Assembly (NCBI GenBank): GCA_050944685.1
Contig: JBMNRP010000005.1
Location: forward strand, 62,001-126,000
Reading direction: 5' to 3'
DNA: 64,000 nt
DNA from: CADBRN01 sp050944685
Lineage (GTDB): Bacteria; Bacillota; Clostridia; Lachnospirales; Lachnospiraceae
Positions 7,672 to 16,885 of the stretch are shown here, in pieces. The notes under the pieces are model-generated. The model made no database searches, was not told the origin of the DNA, and saw nothing but the letters and a program-made list of their open reading frames with translations. The stretch's first letter is position 1, and each line of letters starts with the position of its first letter. A program made the position numbers and the translations under genes.

Positions 7672-8223
7672 TTACGGAAGTGCCGCCAGAACGCGGTCGG
7701 CGAGTACCCCGATCAGCAGACCCGTGAGAACGCCGGCGACCAGAAGCGCCGGAAGGTAATAAATGAGTCTGATATTTTCGACTACGGCCGCCGCCACGAG
7801 AAGCTGCCCGATATTATGAGTGACTCCTCCGGCGATGCTGACTCCCATGGTGGAAAGACGGCTGAACCGCAGCAGGAGGTACATCACCAGAAAGCTGAGC
7901 ATTCCTCCCGCAAAACTGTACAAAATCGACATCATGTTTCCGAACAGAAATCCGGACAGCAGGATGCGGGCGACGGATATGATCAGAACCTCCCCCGCCG
8001 GAAGCACGCACAGGCCGGTCACCACAACCAGATTCGGCAGCCCCAGCTTGATCCCCGGAATTCCGAAATTCAGGGGGATCAGCGTCTCGACATAAGAGAG
8101 AATCAGCGCCAGCGCGATCAGAATGGCAAGCCACGCCACCTTCTGCGCAGCTGTCTGCCCTCCTGCAGGGGAAAAAAGCCCTCTTCCCCGTTTCTTTCCG
8201 TTTTTCGTTTTCTCTTTTTTCAT
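7672..8223 (-). CDS. Gx transporter family membrane protein (Hpre_diP_synt_I)
   Basis: Integral membrane protein of 183 residues with a basic, Lys-rich N-terminus (1-25) and about five helices from residue 28 on, including the family pattern ETLIPLNFGIPGIKLGLPN. The family was once called heptaprenyl diphosphate synthase component I and is now thought to be an ECF-like substrate-specific transporter component; its substrate is not settled. It is paired with the NusG domain II gene directly upstream, a common pairing in Clostridia, often beside redox or flavin genes. It is the last gene of the minus-strand region and ends at the bidirectional terminator. Confidence 0.88.
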   Translation of the reverse strand: MKKEKTKNGKKRGRGLFSPAGGQTAAQKVAWLAILIALALILSYVETLIPLNFGIPGIKLGLPNLVVVTGLCVLPAGEVLIISVARILLSGFLFGNMMSILYSFAGGMLSFLVMYLLLRFSRLSTMGVSIAGGVTHNIGQLLVAAAVVENIRLIYYLPALLVAGVLTGLLIGVLADRVLAALP

Positions 8224-8259
8224 TCTCTCACTGAAATATTTTCCGTTCTCTTTTCTTCG

Positions 8260-8676
8260 TTACTGCGCCACGGCGTCGACTCCGGCCGATCCGCCCTTCA
8301 CATCTCCGCCGTCATCTCCCGCTCCGATCTCCACGACCAGTTTGTGCGGCAGACAGACGATCGTCTCATTCTCCCGGCTGATTTTTCCCTGCCGGATACA
8401 GTAGTGATTCGGACAGTCCGATTCATCGATATACGCCTTCCCGTCACGGATGACGAGTTCATTGTACCCGAAGTCCGAGCGGATCGGCACAGACCGGTCT
8501 TCATCCAGCGGATACGATCCCAGTGTCTCTCCGTCGACACGCACCATGACATACTCTCCCTGTTTTCCTTCCCGGAACCGAAGAAACAGAAAAAGAATCA
8601 GTGCAGCCGCCAGAATGACCGCCGCCAGAATAAAGTCGCGGCGGTTGATTGGACGGCGTTCCTTTTTTCTTTCCAA
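8260..8676 (-). CDS. NusG domain II-containing membrane-anchored protein
   Basis: A 138-residue protein with one N-terminal helix (about 15-33) and an exported beta domain of the NusG_II type. Three cysteines (88, 93 in CPNHYC, and 108 in VCLPHK) fit the family pattern DCPNHYC...CLPHKLVV. The role of stand-alone NusG_II proteins is unknown; they are membrane-bound and are not transcription factors. I prefer the TTG start at 8676 because AAGAGGTG sits 9 bases upstream. The GTG at 8688 overlaps that ribosome site. The C-terminal tail is Gly/Asp-rich. Confidence 0.87.
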   Translation of the reverse strand: MERKKERRPINRRDFILAAVILAAALILFLFLRFREGKQGEYVMVRVDGETLGSYPLDEDRSVPIRSDFGYNELVIRDGKAYIDESDCPNHYCIRQGKISRENETIVCLPHKLVVEIGAGDDGGDVKGGSAGVDAVAQ

Positions 8677-8697
8677 TAATATGTGCACCTCTTTCTG

Positions 8698-11274
8698 TCA
8701 GGATACCGGATGACCGGACGTTGTATTTCCCGGTTCGATCGTCCGTCCGCCCCTCTGTTCGTTCAGGCGGTGGGAGATGGACAGAAATCCCGTCTTTTTC
8801 CCTCTCTTGGACCCGAGAATCATCAGGATCAGATAGACGGCAAGCGAAATGAGGCTGATCACCTCCCCGAACGTCAGAAGAGACGGACGGTAGGTCAGCC
8901 GGATCTCATGTTTTCCGGCGGAAACGGAAATTCCCGTCAGACCGAAGTCCACCGTCTCTGCGCTGACCTTCTTTCCGTCCACCGTGATCGTCCATCCATC
9001 GGAAGCCGGGATTGAAAACAAAAGCTCTCCGTCAGAGGAAAGATTCACGGTTCCGGATATTTCATCCTCTGACCAGTGAGCGACATCCATAAGGCCGGAC
9101 TCCTCCCTCTCCCCGGCAAGCTTCTCATATTCCCGGAAACTGTCCGCTCCGGAACAGATTTTTTTCAGTTCTCCTTTCGAGATTTCCTTCAGACTGGTCT
9201 TCTGGTCATCGCCGAGAACAACGCATTTCAGAACAACCATCTTTTTCTCGTCTTCACCGAGCTTCTGGAAATCACTCTCCCGGATGAAGGAATCAAAGGA
9301 AATGCCGAAGGAGAGAGCGTGTTTCAGACGGTAAACCGAGACATGCCCGAAGGAAGCGAGATACTCATATCCATCCGGGGCGGAAGTATCTCCTTCTTCG
9401 TCCTGCCAGAACAGACGGTAGCGGTACCCCAGCAGCGTCGACACGCAGAGATCCTCCCCTGTTCCACCGGAATACTTGGTTCCCATATTCAGCTCATCGA
9501 ATGCCTCCGGACAGATATTTTTCAGGAACCGGTAGGTATTTTCGTCAATATTGGTGTAATAGCAGCTGTCAGAGATCCCGTAATACAGAGGAGCGCGGCA
9601 CTTCACCGTCGGGAGCGTGTCGTCCTTTTTTCTGGAAATGCGGAAAAGCCCGTCATCTTTTTCGAGCACATACGATATCGCCTGTGCGAAATCGTCTCCC
9701 TCATAATAGCCGCGATTCTGGTCATACACGGCAGAAGCGGTGGCAGAGGCCTCATCCACGCTGGCCCGGATCGTGCCGGCGTTTCCGGCAATCATATCGG
9801 CGGCAATGCAGACCGCAAAAATTCTCAGGAACCCCCGTGTGAAACGGCGTCTGTTTTTCGAAGCCGTCCGGAAAAAAACGATCGCCCACAGGACTGTCAT
9901 CCCCGCCGCAATGACAGCCGCCTTTTTGTCAATGGAAAATCCACTCGCCTCACCAGACAGAAGGAACACGGCCAGCACCGCACCAGTCAGCAGGGCGGAG
10001 ACGGCCAGAAGCGCGCGGTTCGCCCGCCCGTTCCGGATGACGCACTGCACCCCGAACGCACAGGTCACGGTCAGAACCAGAAGAATCCACAGCGAAGAGA
10101 GGCGGTAGGACCTCTGCTGCAGCTCTACATTTTGGATAAAAGCGTTGAATACATCCGTGACAGCCGGGAAGATCAGATAGATACAGGATGCTCCGATGCC
10201 GGAAAGCACCGCCTTCTTCTCGCGCCGATTCCCGAAATAAAGCGCCTGCGGAACCATGAAAACCGAAAGGATGCCGGAAAAAAGCAGCGGTCTCTCCAGC
10301 AGATTCAGCGGTCCGGAATAATTCTGAAAAGCCCCTGTCAGAGACGGGCCGAGAATGGACGAGAGCGCATCCAGGATGACACTGCCCCCGACGATCCATC
10401 TTCCGGAACTGCCCTGCGCGCCGGAATTTCTGGCGCTCCCGAGAAGCCCGACGCCGAATCCCAGGATGACGAAAGCGTACAGCCCGATCCCCAGAAGGAC
10501 ATAGCAGGCCGATTTCAGCAGAAAAACCAGGCTCTTCCGGAAGGGCTTCCTGCCGTGAATGCACCGGAAAACGGTGTACAGCATCAGAAGGAGGGAATAC
10601 AGGTAGATGTGGTAGATATCGGTACGCCACGCGATCAGGACGAAGCAGACGGGAATGCCCTGCCAGCGGTTTTCACGAAAATACCCCTCCACGCACAGAA
10701 GCAGCAGCGCGGCCATCCAGACTTCGTCGCCCAGGGCCGGCCAGAACCCTCTCGTGACGATACAGCCGCAAAGAGAATACAGGTACGCTCCGGTAAAACA
10801 CGCAGCGGGCAGAAAATGAATCTTTCTGAGGAAGACATACAGAAACGCCGAAGACAGAGTCATCTTGATCACCTGCATCCAGGCGAAAGAGATCATCATA
10901 GCTTTCTCTCCGGCAAACAGATCAAAAAGAAGCGGAATCAGATTGGTCGGGAACAGAAAATAAAAAGGGGAATATGACGCTCCCAGACCGACCGAAAAAC
11001 TCCAGAACGATATTTCTCCGGAGGAGAAAAAGCGTCTGAACACCCTCGCGGCATTTGTGATATTCGACAGCTCGATGGCGAGTCCGTCGGAAGTCGCGTA
11101 GAGAAAGGAAGACCGTCCGGTCAGATATCCCGCGTACAGGATCATGGCGGACACCGCCGAAAGGAAGACCGCCGCCCCGAAAGTCAGATCCTTCTTTTTT
11201 TGAAAGCTTCGGATCACGGCCGCCGCCGAAACGGCCATGGCCACGATCCAGATGGCTGCTGCTGTCTGATTCAT
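8698..11274 (-). CDS. YfhO family multi-spanning membrane protein
   Basis: A large membrane protein of 858 residues with about a dozen N-terminal helices (to about residue 480), a long extracytoplasmic C-terminal domain and one last helix near 820-840. The conserved early segment with FLYATSDGL and FWSFSVGLGASY is typical of YfhO/bacterial membrane protein of the GT-C fold. In Gram-positives YfhO proteins take part in lipid-linked sugar transfer to lipoteichoic acid or other surface glycans. The acceptor here cannot be read from sequence. Placed after the nonulosonate genes, it may transfer a sugar outside the membrane (inference). The upstream ribosome site is weak. Confidence 0.85.
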   Translation of the reverse strand: MNQTAAAIWIVAMAVSAAAVIRSFQKKKDLTFGAAVFLSAVSAMILYAGYLTGRSSFLYATSDGLAIELSNITNAARVFRRFFSSGEISFWSFSVGLGASYSPFYFLFPTNLIPLLFDLFAGEKAMMISFAWMQVIKMTLSSAFLYVFLRKIHFLPAACFTGAYLYSLCGCIVTRGFWPALGDEVWMAALLLLCVEGYFRENRWQGIPVCFVLIAWRTDIYHIYLYSLLLMLYTVFRCIHGRKPFRKSLVFLLKSACYVLLGIGLYAFVILGFGVGLLGSARNSGAQGSSGRWIVGGSVILDALSSILGPSLTGAFQNYSGPLNLLERPLLFSGILSVFMVPQALYFGNRREKKAVLSGIGASCIYLIFPAVTDVFNAFIQNVELQQRSYRLSSLWILLVLTVTCAFGVQCVIRNGRANRALLAVSALLTGAVLAVFLLSGEASGFSIDKKAAVIAAGMTVLWAIVFFRTASKNRRRFTRGFLRIFAVCIAADMIAGNAGTIRASVDEASATASAVYDQNRGYYEGDDFAQAISYVLEKDDGLFRISRKKDDTLPTVKCRAPLYYGISDSCYYTNIDENTYRFLKNICPEAFDELNMGTKYSGGTGEDLCVSTLLGYRYRLFWQDEEGDTSAPDGYEYLASFGHVSVYRLKHALSFGISFDSFIRESDFQKLGEDEKKMVVLKCVVLGDDQKTSLKEISKGELKKICSGADSFREYEKLAGEREESGLMDVAHWSEDEISGTVNLSSDGELLFSIPASDGWTITVDGKKVSAETVDFGLTGISVSAGKHEIRLTYRPSLLTFGEVISLISLAVYLILMILGSKRGKKTGFLSISHRLNEQRGGRTIEPGNTTSGHPVS

Positions 11275-11304
11275 ACAAAAACCCGTACTGCCGTCTGTTC
11301 CCCG

Positions 11305-12084
11305 TCAGAATCTTCCTGAAGACTTCTCCGATTTGCGGACGATATTTCCGCGAACTTCCGAAAACTGAGGATCGCTGCCGTAAAGATAACGGGCAATGAC
11401 CTCCATCAATGTGAAATCATTCTCATGATCCAGATCGAGGATTCCCGTATCCTCCATGTGAATGCATTCACAGTAGCCGTCGAGCACGCCCAGATTTTTG
11501 TCAAGGAAGTCCGGTCTGTAAGCATAGAGCGACGCGTTCATGTCAAAGGTCTGCGGGGCCTGCTGCCGCGCCGTAAAATCGGCATCCAGGACCTTTTTGT
11601 ACCCGTGTTCTGTTTTGCGGACCATATTAAAATAGGGATTCCTTCTGGAGTCCGTGACAGATGTCGTGACATCCGCACCTGTACGGACGTGGGTATCCAC
11701 GAGATGGTATAGGTCCTGCACCTTGCGAAGCGGTGAGGTGATATCGAGATCGACCACCACATCATACGTTTTCTTTTTCCGCTGCTCCATCTGCGTCAGA
11801 CAGTCATGGATCACGGCGATCTTCGGGACGGCGTCCCCGCCGAGCTCGTCAGACCTCCGGATCAGATCCACATCGAAAAACGGATTCGCCTCCGCGAGCT
11901 TCAGCAGATCAGGGCTGTCCGAATTGATTACCACATCTGTGTTCCATTCGCTCTTTCCTCCTCTCACAAGATCGATCTCGGAAAGCGTATAGTAAAGGAG
12001 CGGATATCCGCAGAAATCCCTGAGATTTTTGTTTCTGATTCCTTTTGAGCCCGCACGTCCGCAGACTGTAAACAGTATATTCAC
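11305..12084 (-). CDS. neuA: Acylneuraminate/legionaminate cytidylyltransferase (NeuA/LegF-like)
   Basis: Activates a nine-carbon nonulosonic acid with CTP to the CMP-sugar used by sialyltransferase-type enzymes. The 259-residue protein is the usual length for the catalytic domain. It has the nucleotide-binding start CGRAGSKGIRNKN (residues 8-20), the SPLR segment (about 116-119) and the late metal-binding region. Whether the substrate is neuraminic or legionaminic acid cannot be told from the sequence; the other pathway genes favour a legionaminic type. It starts with GTG, overlapping the stop of the preceding oxidoreductase gene (GTGA), so the two are translationally coupled. It is last in the nonulosonate gene set. 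Confidence 0.9.
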   Translation of the reverse strand: MNILFTVCGRAGSKGIRNKNLRDFCGYPLLYYTLSEIDLVRGGKSEWNTDVVINSDSPDLLKLAEANPFFDVDLIRRSDELGGDAVPKIAVIHDCLTQMEQRKKKTYDVVVDLDITSPLRKVQDLYHLVDTHVRTGADVTTSVTDSRRNPYFNMVRKTEHGYKKVLDADFTARQQAPQTFDMNASLYAYRPDFLDKNLGVLDGYCECIHMEDTGILDLDHENDFTLMEVIARYLYGSDPQFSEVRGNIVRKSEKSSGRF

Positions 12085-13028
12085 CTGACGACTCCTCTCG
12101 AATAATTAAGCACCTTGAAAGCGTCCCCGATAAAGTTTTTCTGTCCCTCTTCCCGGCGGATCCGGTCCAGAAAAAAGAGGAGCTCCCTCTTCTGAAAATC
12201 ATCCCGTTCCTCGGAAAAATCCAGCACCTTGCCGGACTTCAGATAGCGGACCCGGCTTCCCGCGATATCCCCGATGATCGTGTCGCTCTCTGTCATCAGC
12301 ATGACCTCCCGGATGGTCTTTCTCCCGAAATAATCGAGATGAAGCTCCACGATTTTATCTCTGTACCTGGCGATATAAAGCGCGTAGTCATCGCTGTCGA
12401 TTTCCAGTCCGGAAATTTTTCCTCCGCTGTATAAAATCCGCTCCGGATCCCCGAAAAGGTAACGGATATAATCCCATTCATGGATCAGGTCAATCGCGAC
12501 GCCGCCGCCCATATCCCTGTGCGCGCTGTAGGTTTTCCGGTAATCGGTCCCCGGTCTCCACTCCGGAAGGTAGCTGGAGCTGATGCATCTGGCGGAAAGC
12601 ACCTCATTTTTGTCCACATGTTCTTTCAGGTACCGGATGACATGGCAGTAGCGAAGCGGACAGGCCACATAATAGACGCTCTCCTCCCGGCATCGGAAGC
12701 CCGGCACCTGGTCCAGCTGATCCAGCGAGACCAGCGGCTTTTCGATAAAGAAATGCTTCCCTTTCCCGTGTGTTTTTTTCAGGGTTTCCAGATGCATGGA
12801 CGTCGGATTCGTGATAAAAATCACGTCATAATCATCCGGCATCTGCGAGATATCCGTGTAAACATGGCAGATCTTTCCCGCCGTCTCCGGAGGAAGCGGC
12901 GTCTCCGAGTGCCGCAGGGCATCGATCACCAGCCCGGTCCCCTGACCGGAGCAGATGCTGTCCAGATTATTGATATGACGGCGGGCAATCGAGCCGACGC
13001 CGCAGAAGCAAACCTTCAGCCTGCTCAT
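12081..13028 (-). CDS. Gfo/Idh/MocA family oxidoreductase (intact motifs)
   Basis: NAD(P)-dependent sugar oxidoreductase, 315 residues. It shows a Rossmann start (CFCGVGSIARRH), the catalytic EKP motif in FFIEKPLVS, and the GGG...D...H pattern (GGGVAIDLIHEWD) expected of an active enzyme. The ATG at 13028 has GGAGG five bases upstream. Between neuC and neuA it probably tailors the nonulosonic acid or a precursor. Paired oxidoreductases also occur in flagellin legionaminate clusters of Campylobacter (ptm genes). It is related to the next gene upstream: both carry a YLP-W-P-x3-Y-R segment. The substrate is unknown. Confidence 0.87.
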   Translation of the reverse strand: MSRLKVCFCGVGSIARRHINNLDSICSGQGTGLVIDALRHSETPLPPETAGKICHVYTDISQMPDDYDVIFITNPTSMHLETLKKTHGKGKHFFIEKPLVSLDQLDQVPGFRCREESVYYVACPLRYCHVIRYLKEHVDKNEVLSARCISSSYLPEWRPGTDYRKTYSAHRDMGGGVAIDLIHEWDYIRYLFGDPERILYSGGKISGLEIDSDDYALYIARYRDKIVELHLDYFGRKTIREVMLMTESDTIIGDIAGSRVRYLKSGKVLDFSEERDDFQKRELLFFLDRIRREEGQKNFIGDAFKVLNYSRGVVR

Positions 13029-13071
13029 CCGTTCCTCCATTCTGCCGGGTTAAGATCACCTTCCGGTTCCT

Positions 13072-14052
13072 TTATTCCGCCGCCTCCTCGATCCGGTCGA
13101 TCAGACGGAGCAGCTTCAGATCCTCCGCAAAACCGTACCGCGGCGTCTTTTTCTTCTGAATGGCATCAAAAAATGCCCGGATCTCATTTTCGTAGGCATT
13201 TTCAATGATAAATGCGCGATAGCCTTCCTCGTGGTCGTTCTGGCTGAAGCGCACTGTCCGGGTCTCACCTGTCTCGCTGCAAAACTCCTCCAGAGAGGTC
13301 GGCGTCCCGTCCCACGAATAATATAGTCCCTCTCCGTAAACCTCCAGCTTTCGCACCGCTTTCGGAGAGACGACATCGACGGCAAAGATGCCTTTGTTTC
13401 CGTTCTCATGCTGCAATTCGATCAGATAATTGTCGCAGTAGGAAATATTCAGGTCCGTCATATGATCGCTGAGAACGTGGAATTTTCTGACCGCTCCGAA
13501 CGTCCCCGTAATCCACGGGAGCTCTATGGCCATCACTTCCCGGCAGCCGTTCGTCCGCCTGTTTCCGATAAAGAAGTCCCTGTAATTTTCCCACGGATGC
13601 CAGTCCGGAAGATACTGGCCGACGTGATAAATATAGTTCAGGCGGCTTTTCCCGGCAAGCTTTTTCTGAAGATACCCGATTTCTTCCCGGTAACAAAACG
13701 TCGAAGAAAGAAACAGAACCCTGCCCTTCTCACCGGCGAGCCTCATGTTCTCCTCGTACCCGTCCGCGACCAGATTGATCTCGGTGAATACGTGAAGATT
13801 ATGCTCCAGTGCCTGCCGGATCAGCGCGGCATGCGACAGCGGGGACGTGCTGATAAAGGCGCACCCGATACCCGGATTTTCCGCAAGTGCCCTGTCGACG
13901 GACTCTGCCGTCCTGCACCCCAGCTTTACGGCCTCCGCCCGGCGGTCCTCGCGGCTGTCCACTCCCACAATCGTTCCCACGCTGTCAAACTTTTTCAAGA
14001 GACGGATCCTGCGTTTCCCCATGGATCCCAGACCCACTACCAGAACGTCCAT
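13072..14052 (-). CDS. Gfo/Idh/MocA family protein with altered catalytic motifs
   Basis: A 326-residue relative of the adjacent oxidoreductase with a good Rossmann start (VVGLGSMGKRR). The catalytic EKP is replaced by EIN (FTEINLVAD), and the GGG...D...H region reads NGCREVMAIELPW, lacking both the Asp and the His. It keeps the YLPDWHPWENYR segment shared with its neighbour. It may bind cofactor without normal catalysis, act as a partner subunit, or use a different mechanism. Start: the ATG at 14052 has GGGAG 8 bases upstream. A GTG at 14058 would overlap the neuC stop as GTGA. Confidence 0.83.
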   Translation of the reverse strand: MDVLVVGLGSMGKRRIRLLKKFDSVGTIVGVDSREDRRAEAVKLGCRTAESVDRALAENPGIGCAFISTSPLSHAALIRQALEHNLHVFTEINLVADGYEENMRLAGEKGRVLFLSSTFCYREEIGYLQKKLAGKSRLNYIYHVGQYLPDWHPWENYRDFFIGNRRTNGCREVMAIELPWITGTFGAVRKFHVLSDHMTDLNISYCDNYLIELQHENGNKGIFAVDVVSPKAVRKLEVYGEGLYYSWDGTPTSLEEFCSETGETRTVRFSQNDHEEGYRAFIIENAYENEIRAFFDAIQKKKTPRYGFAEDLKLLRLIDRIEEAAE

Positions 14053-14054
14053 TC

Positions 14055-15224
14055 TCACTTCTCCCGTCTTTCTATCTCAAAATCAATGTCGTAAAACTTC
14101 TTTTTCAGCCGGATGCCTTTCTCCAGAAACCGCTTCATGACGGACACGATTTTTTCCGATGTCGTTCCGTCTCCGTAGAGATAATCCGGTCTGTGTTCCA
14201 TGCGGCAGGCCCGTGCGATCGCTTCCCGGATCGCTTCCGCATCCGGCGGACAGCAGATCACGGAATCCGCCATAATTCTGCCCTTCTGGCGGTCCCCGAT
14301 ATTGACGGCCGGCGTCCCCAGAACGGGGGCCTCGATGATTCCGCTCGAAGAATTGCCCAGAACAAGGGCGGCGTACTTCACGCCGCTGAGATAGCGGATC
14401 ATTCCGAGGTTTGAAACGAAAAGCCCGTTCCCGTGTTCAGCCGCGTACCGGGCCATCATCCGGTTTATGGAATCGCTCCCCGCATCCGCATTGGCCATGG
14501 TAATGACGAAACAGATATCCGGAAAGCTCTCCATCGCCCTGCACAGCTCCGCGACCTCCTTCTGCTCCGTCCCGCGCTCCAGCGTGACCGGATGAAAGGT
14601 GACCATCGCGTATCCGCCCGGAGCATCCGGAAGACCGATGGAGCGGCGCGTCTCCTCTTCGGAAAGAAGCGGGGCGTGAAGAATATTTTCCGTGCTGAGC
14701 GCCCCGACGTTAAAGACCCGGGACGGTTCCTCGCCAAGCTGGATCACACGTTTTCTGTATTGTTCCGCGGAAGTAAAGTGGAGAAAGCTCATCTTGGTGA
14801 TCGAATGTCTCACGCAGTCGTCCACCGCCCCCTCTGTCAGTTCGCCTCCGTGCAGATGGGCGATGGGAATCCCGGCGATCATGGCAGCCTCGGCCACCGC
14901 GAGCATCTCGGTCCGGTCCCCCAGAATCACCGCCATGTCCGGTCTCATATCCCGGAAGCAGGCAGCAAACCGGGACAGCGCATTGGCCATGGTGAGCGAT
15001 ACATGGAAAGCGTCGTTTTCTTCTTCGAGAATCGGTATTTCCTCCGCGATGGGAAATCCGTCCTTTTCGATGAAAGAAACCGTTCTCCCGTATTTGTCGG
15101 ACAGATGCGTCCCGGTCACGATCAGCTTCAGGGACAGCTCCGGATCGTTATCAATCCTCTGAATCAGGGGATGCAGGATTCCGTATTCGGCTCTGGTGGA
15201 TGTAATCACCGCAATTTTTTTCAT
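14055..15224 (-). CDS. neuC: UDP-sugar 2-epimerase, hydrolysing (NeuC/LegG-like)
   Basis: Removes UDP (or GDP) from a HexNAc nucleotide while inverting C2, giving the free ManNAc-type sugar consumed by NeuB. The 389 residues match the family. Visible are the N-terminal TSTRAEYG motif (8-15), GDRTE (102-106) and HGGE (125-128) active-site segments, and a C-terminal nucleotide-binding region with NSSSGIIEA. LegG, the legionaminate enzyme that hydrolyses a 2,4-diacetamido sugar nucleotide, is a close relative and cannot be separated from NeuC here. The start codon overlaps the neuB stop (ATGA). Confidence 0.93.
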   Translation of the reverse strand: MKKIAVITSTRAEYGILHPLIQRIDNDPELSLKLIVTGTHLSDKYGRTVSFIEKDGFPIAEEIPILEEENDAFHVSLTMANALSRFAACFRDMRPDMAVILGDRTEMLAVAEAAMIAGIPIAHLHGGELTEGAVDDCVRHSITKMSFLHFTSAEQYRKRVIQLGEEPSRVFNVGALSTENILHAPLLSEEETRRSIGLPDAPGGYAMVTFHPVTLERGTEQKEVAELCRAMESFPDICFVITMANADAGSDSINRMMARYAAEHGNGLFVSNLGMIRYLSGVKYAALVLGNSSSGIIEAPVLGTPAVNIGDRQKGRIMADSVICCPPDAEAIREAIARACRMEHRPDYLYGDGTTSEKIVSVMKRFLEKGIRLKKKFYDIDFEIERREK

Positions 15225-16216
15225 AATTCAATCATCTCGTCCTTCTGAAAAGCGCGCTTCGCCTTCCTGCCGAGCACGTCGTTCCACCTCATGGGAGAAA
15301 TTCCGGACCCGGGTCTTTTCGCGGTAATATTCTCTTCGGAAAAAATCTCACCTTCCGCGATATTTCTCCCGGCGACGATGCTCTTCCGCGCCGCGACGCG
15401 GTTCTGCATCTCTTCTTCGCCGGGCTCTTTTCTCCCGGATCCCAGGGCACGTTCAATCTTACGGATTCCCCTCACCATCGCGGCGAGCTCATCCGGCTCC
15501 AGAGAAGCTTTGTGATCCGGTCCCTCCATAGTCCGGTCCAGCGTAAAATGCTTTTCGATCACGACAGCTCCCATGGCGGCGGCAGCAAGATCCACCTCGA
15601 TTCCCTGCGTGTGATCGGAGTATCCCACGGGCAGGCCGAATTCCTTCTCCAGCGTCTTCATCGCCAGAAGATTGACATGCTCCGGCGGGGTCGGATATTC
15701 CGTCGTGCAGTGAAGAAGCGTGACCGATCCCGTTCCCGCCGATTTCAGAACGTCCAGCGCCTCATGAATTTCTCCCAGGGTGCTCATCCCCGTCGAGAGG
15801 ATCACGGGCTTTCCGGTTTTTCCGATCTCCCTCAGATACGGATAATTTGTGATTTCTCCGGAAGGTATTTTCCAGAACCGCTGCATCGGGTTCAGGAAAT
15901 ATACGCTGCTGATATCAAACGGAGTCGAGAGAAATTCGATTCTCGTTTTTCCGCAGAATTCCGCGAGCTCGGAAAACTCTTCCCGGGTGAGCGCCAGCTT
16001 CTCCAGCATGGCTCTCTGTGAATCATCCCGGCCCGTATTTTTCTTCTGGTACTCTGCCATCGGCGCTTCCGCGGAGACCAGCGAATCCACATCGTAGGTC
16101 TGGAATTTAATCACATCCGCTCCGCAGCGGTGCGCCGCTTCTACCATTTTCTTCGCGATATCCAGGCTGCCGTTGTGATTGACGCCGGCTTCCGCGATAA
16201 TCAGACTTCTTCCCAT
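15221..16216 (-). CDS. neuB: N-acetylneuraminate/legionaminate synthase (NeuB/LegI-like)
   Basis: Condenses the ManNAc-type sugar with phosphoenolpyruvate to the nonulosonic acid. The 331-residue enzyme has the TIM-barrel start IIAEAGVNHNG (6-16), KFQTY (37-41) and the ILSTGMSTLGE segment, followed by a C-terminal SAF/antifreeze-like domain (from about 275, RKSIVAGRNIAEGE). The ATG at 16216 has GGGAG five bases upstream; an upstream in-frame start would add nine residues without a ribosome site. It is coupled to neuC by a 4-base overlap. The exact nonulosonate is undetermined. Confidence 0.94.
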   Translation of the reverse strand: MGRSLIIAEAGVNHNGSLDIAKKMVEAAHRCGADVIKFQTYDVDSLVSAEAPMAEYQKKNTGRDDSQRAMLEKLALTREEFSELAEFCGKTRIEFLSTPFDISSVYFLNPMQRFWKIPSGEITNYPYLREIGKTGKPVILSTGMSTLGEIHEALDVLKSAGTGSVTLLHCTTEYPTPPEHVNLLAMKTLEKEFGLPVGYSDHTQGIEVDLAAAAMGAVVIEKHFTLDRTMEGPDHKASLEPDELAAMVRGIRKIERALGSGRKEPGEEEMQNRVAARKSIVAGRNIAEGEIFSEENITAKRPGSGISPMRWNDVLGRKAKRAFQKDEMIEL

Positions 16217-16253
16217 CTTTTCTCCCGCAACAATGAACAGCACCCTGCTGTAA

Positions 16254-16883
16254 TCAATGGATCACGCCGTAGTTTTTTTCTCCGGGCTCCATATCTCTCA
16301 GAACGACGCTTCCCGCGCCGATCACGGCTCCGTCACCCGCCCGGACGCATTGAATCACCGTGGCTCCCGCGCCGACGAGACAGCGATCTCCGATCACGGA
16401 CTGACCGCAGATTCTGGCGCCGACCGCCACGTGGGAAAAGGCTCCGACCACGGCCTCGTGCTCAATCACCGCCGCGGTATTGATAATGGCGTGATCCCCG
16501 ATTCTGGCGTCCGCGTTGATCACGGCATTTTTCCCGATAAACACGCCCTCCCCGATAACGGCGTGCTTTGACACAACTGCCGAGGGATCCGCGATATCCG
16601 GAAAGGAAAAACCGGCTTCCCGCGCTTTTCTGTACAGCTTCTCACGCAGAGAAGTACTTTCCAGACTGCCCGCTGCGACAAAAGCGCTGCGGAATCCGAG
16701 CCGGAAAAGCTCCGGAAGACGATCGTCTCCTCCCGCGACCGGAAATCCGCAGATAAAGGATCCGACCGGCAGATTCGGATCGAGAACGACGATTTCCTGA
16801 AAACGGCCCGAGCGCTCCGCGGCATCAATCACCGATTTGCAGTGACCGCCTCCTCCGATTAAGATCAGTCTGTTGTTTTCCAT
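16254..16883 (-). CDS. neuD: Sugar O/N-acetyltransferase, NeuD/PglD/LegH type
   Basis: Left-handed beta-helix acetyltransferase of 209 residues: an N-terminal Rossmann-like domain (LILIGGGGHCKSVIDAA, 6-22) binds the sugar nucleotide and C-terminal hexapeptide repeats (about 95-195) bind acetyl-CoA. The family includes NeuD (sialic acid O-acetylation) and PglD/LegH (4-N-acetylation of the UDP-amino sugar made by a LegC/PglE aminotransferase). With legC in the same gene set, the LegH role is the better guess. The start lies 2 bases after the stop of the preceding gene, with GGGAAATAATT as ribosome site. Confidence 0.9.
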   Translation of the reverse strand: MENNRLILIGGGGHCKSVIDAAERSGRFQEIVVLDPNLPVGSFICGFPVAGGDDRLPELFRLGFRSAFVAAGSLESTSLREKLYRKAREAGFSFPDIADPSAVVSKHAVIGEGVFIGKNAVINADARIGDHAIINTAAVIEHEAVVGAFSHVAVGARICGQSVIGDRCLVGAGATVIQCVRAGDGAVIGAGSVVLRDMEPGEKNYGVIH

Positions 16884-16885
16884 AA

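Noticed and set aside
7618..8679. 353-codon plus-strand open frame
   Set aside because: Lies antisense to the Gx transporter and NusG domain II genes, which have clear families. Its protein is Arg/His/Gln-rich, typical of antisense frames in GC-rich genes.
9076..10977. 633-codon plus-strand open frame
   Set aside because: Antisense to yfhO; low-complexity charged sequence without domains.
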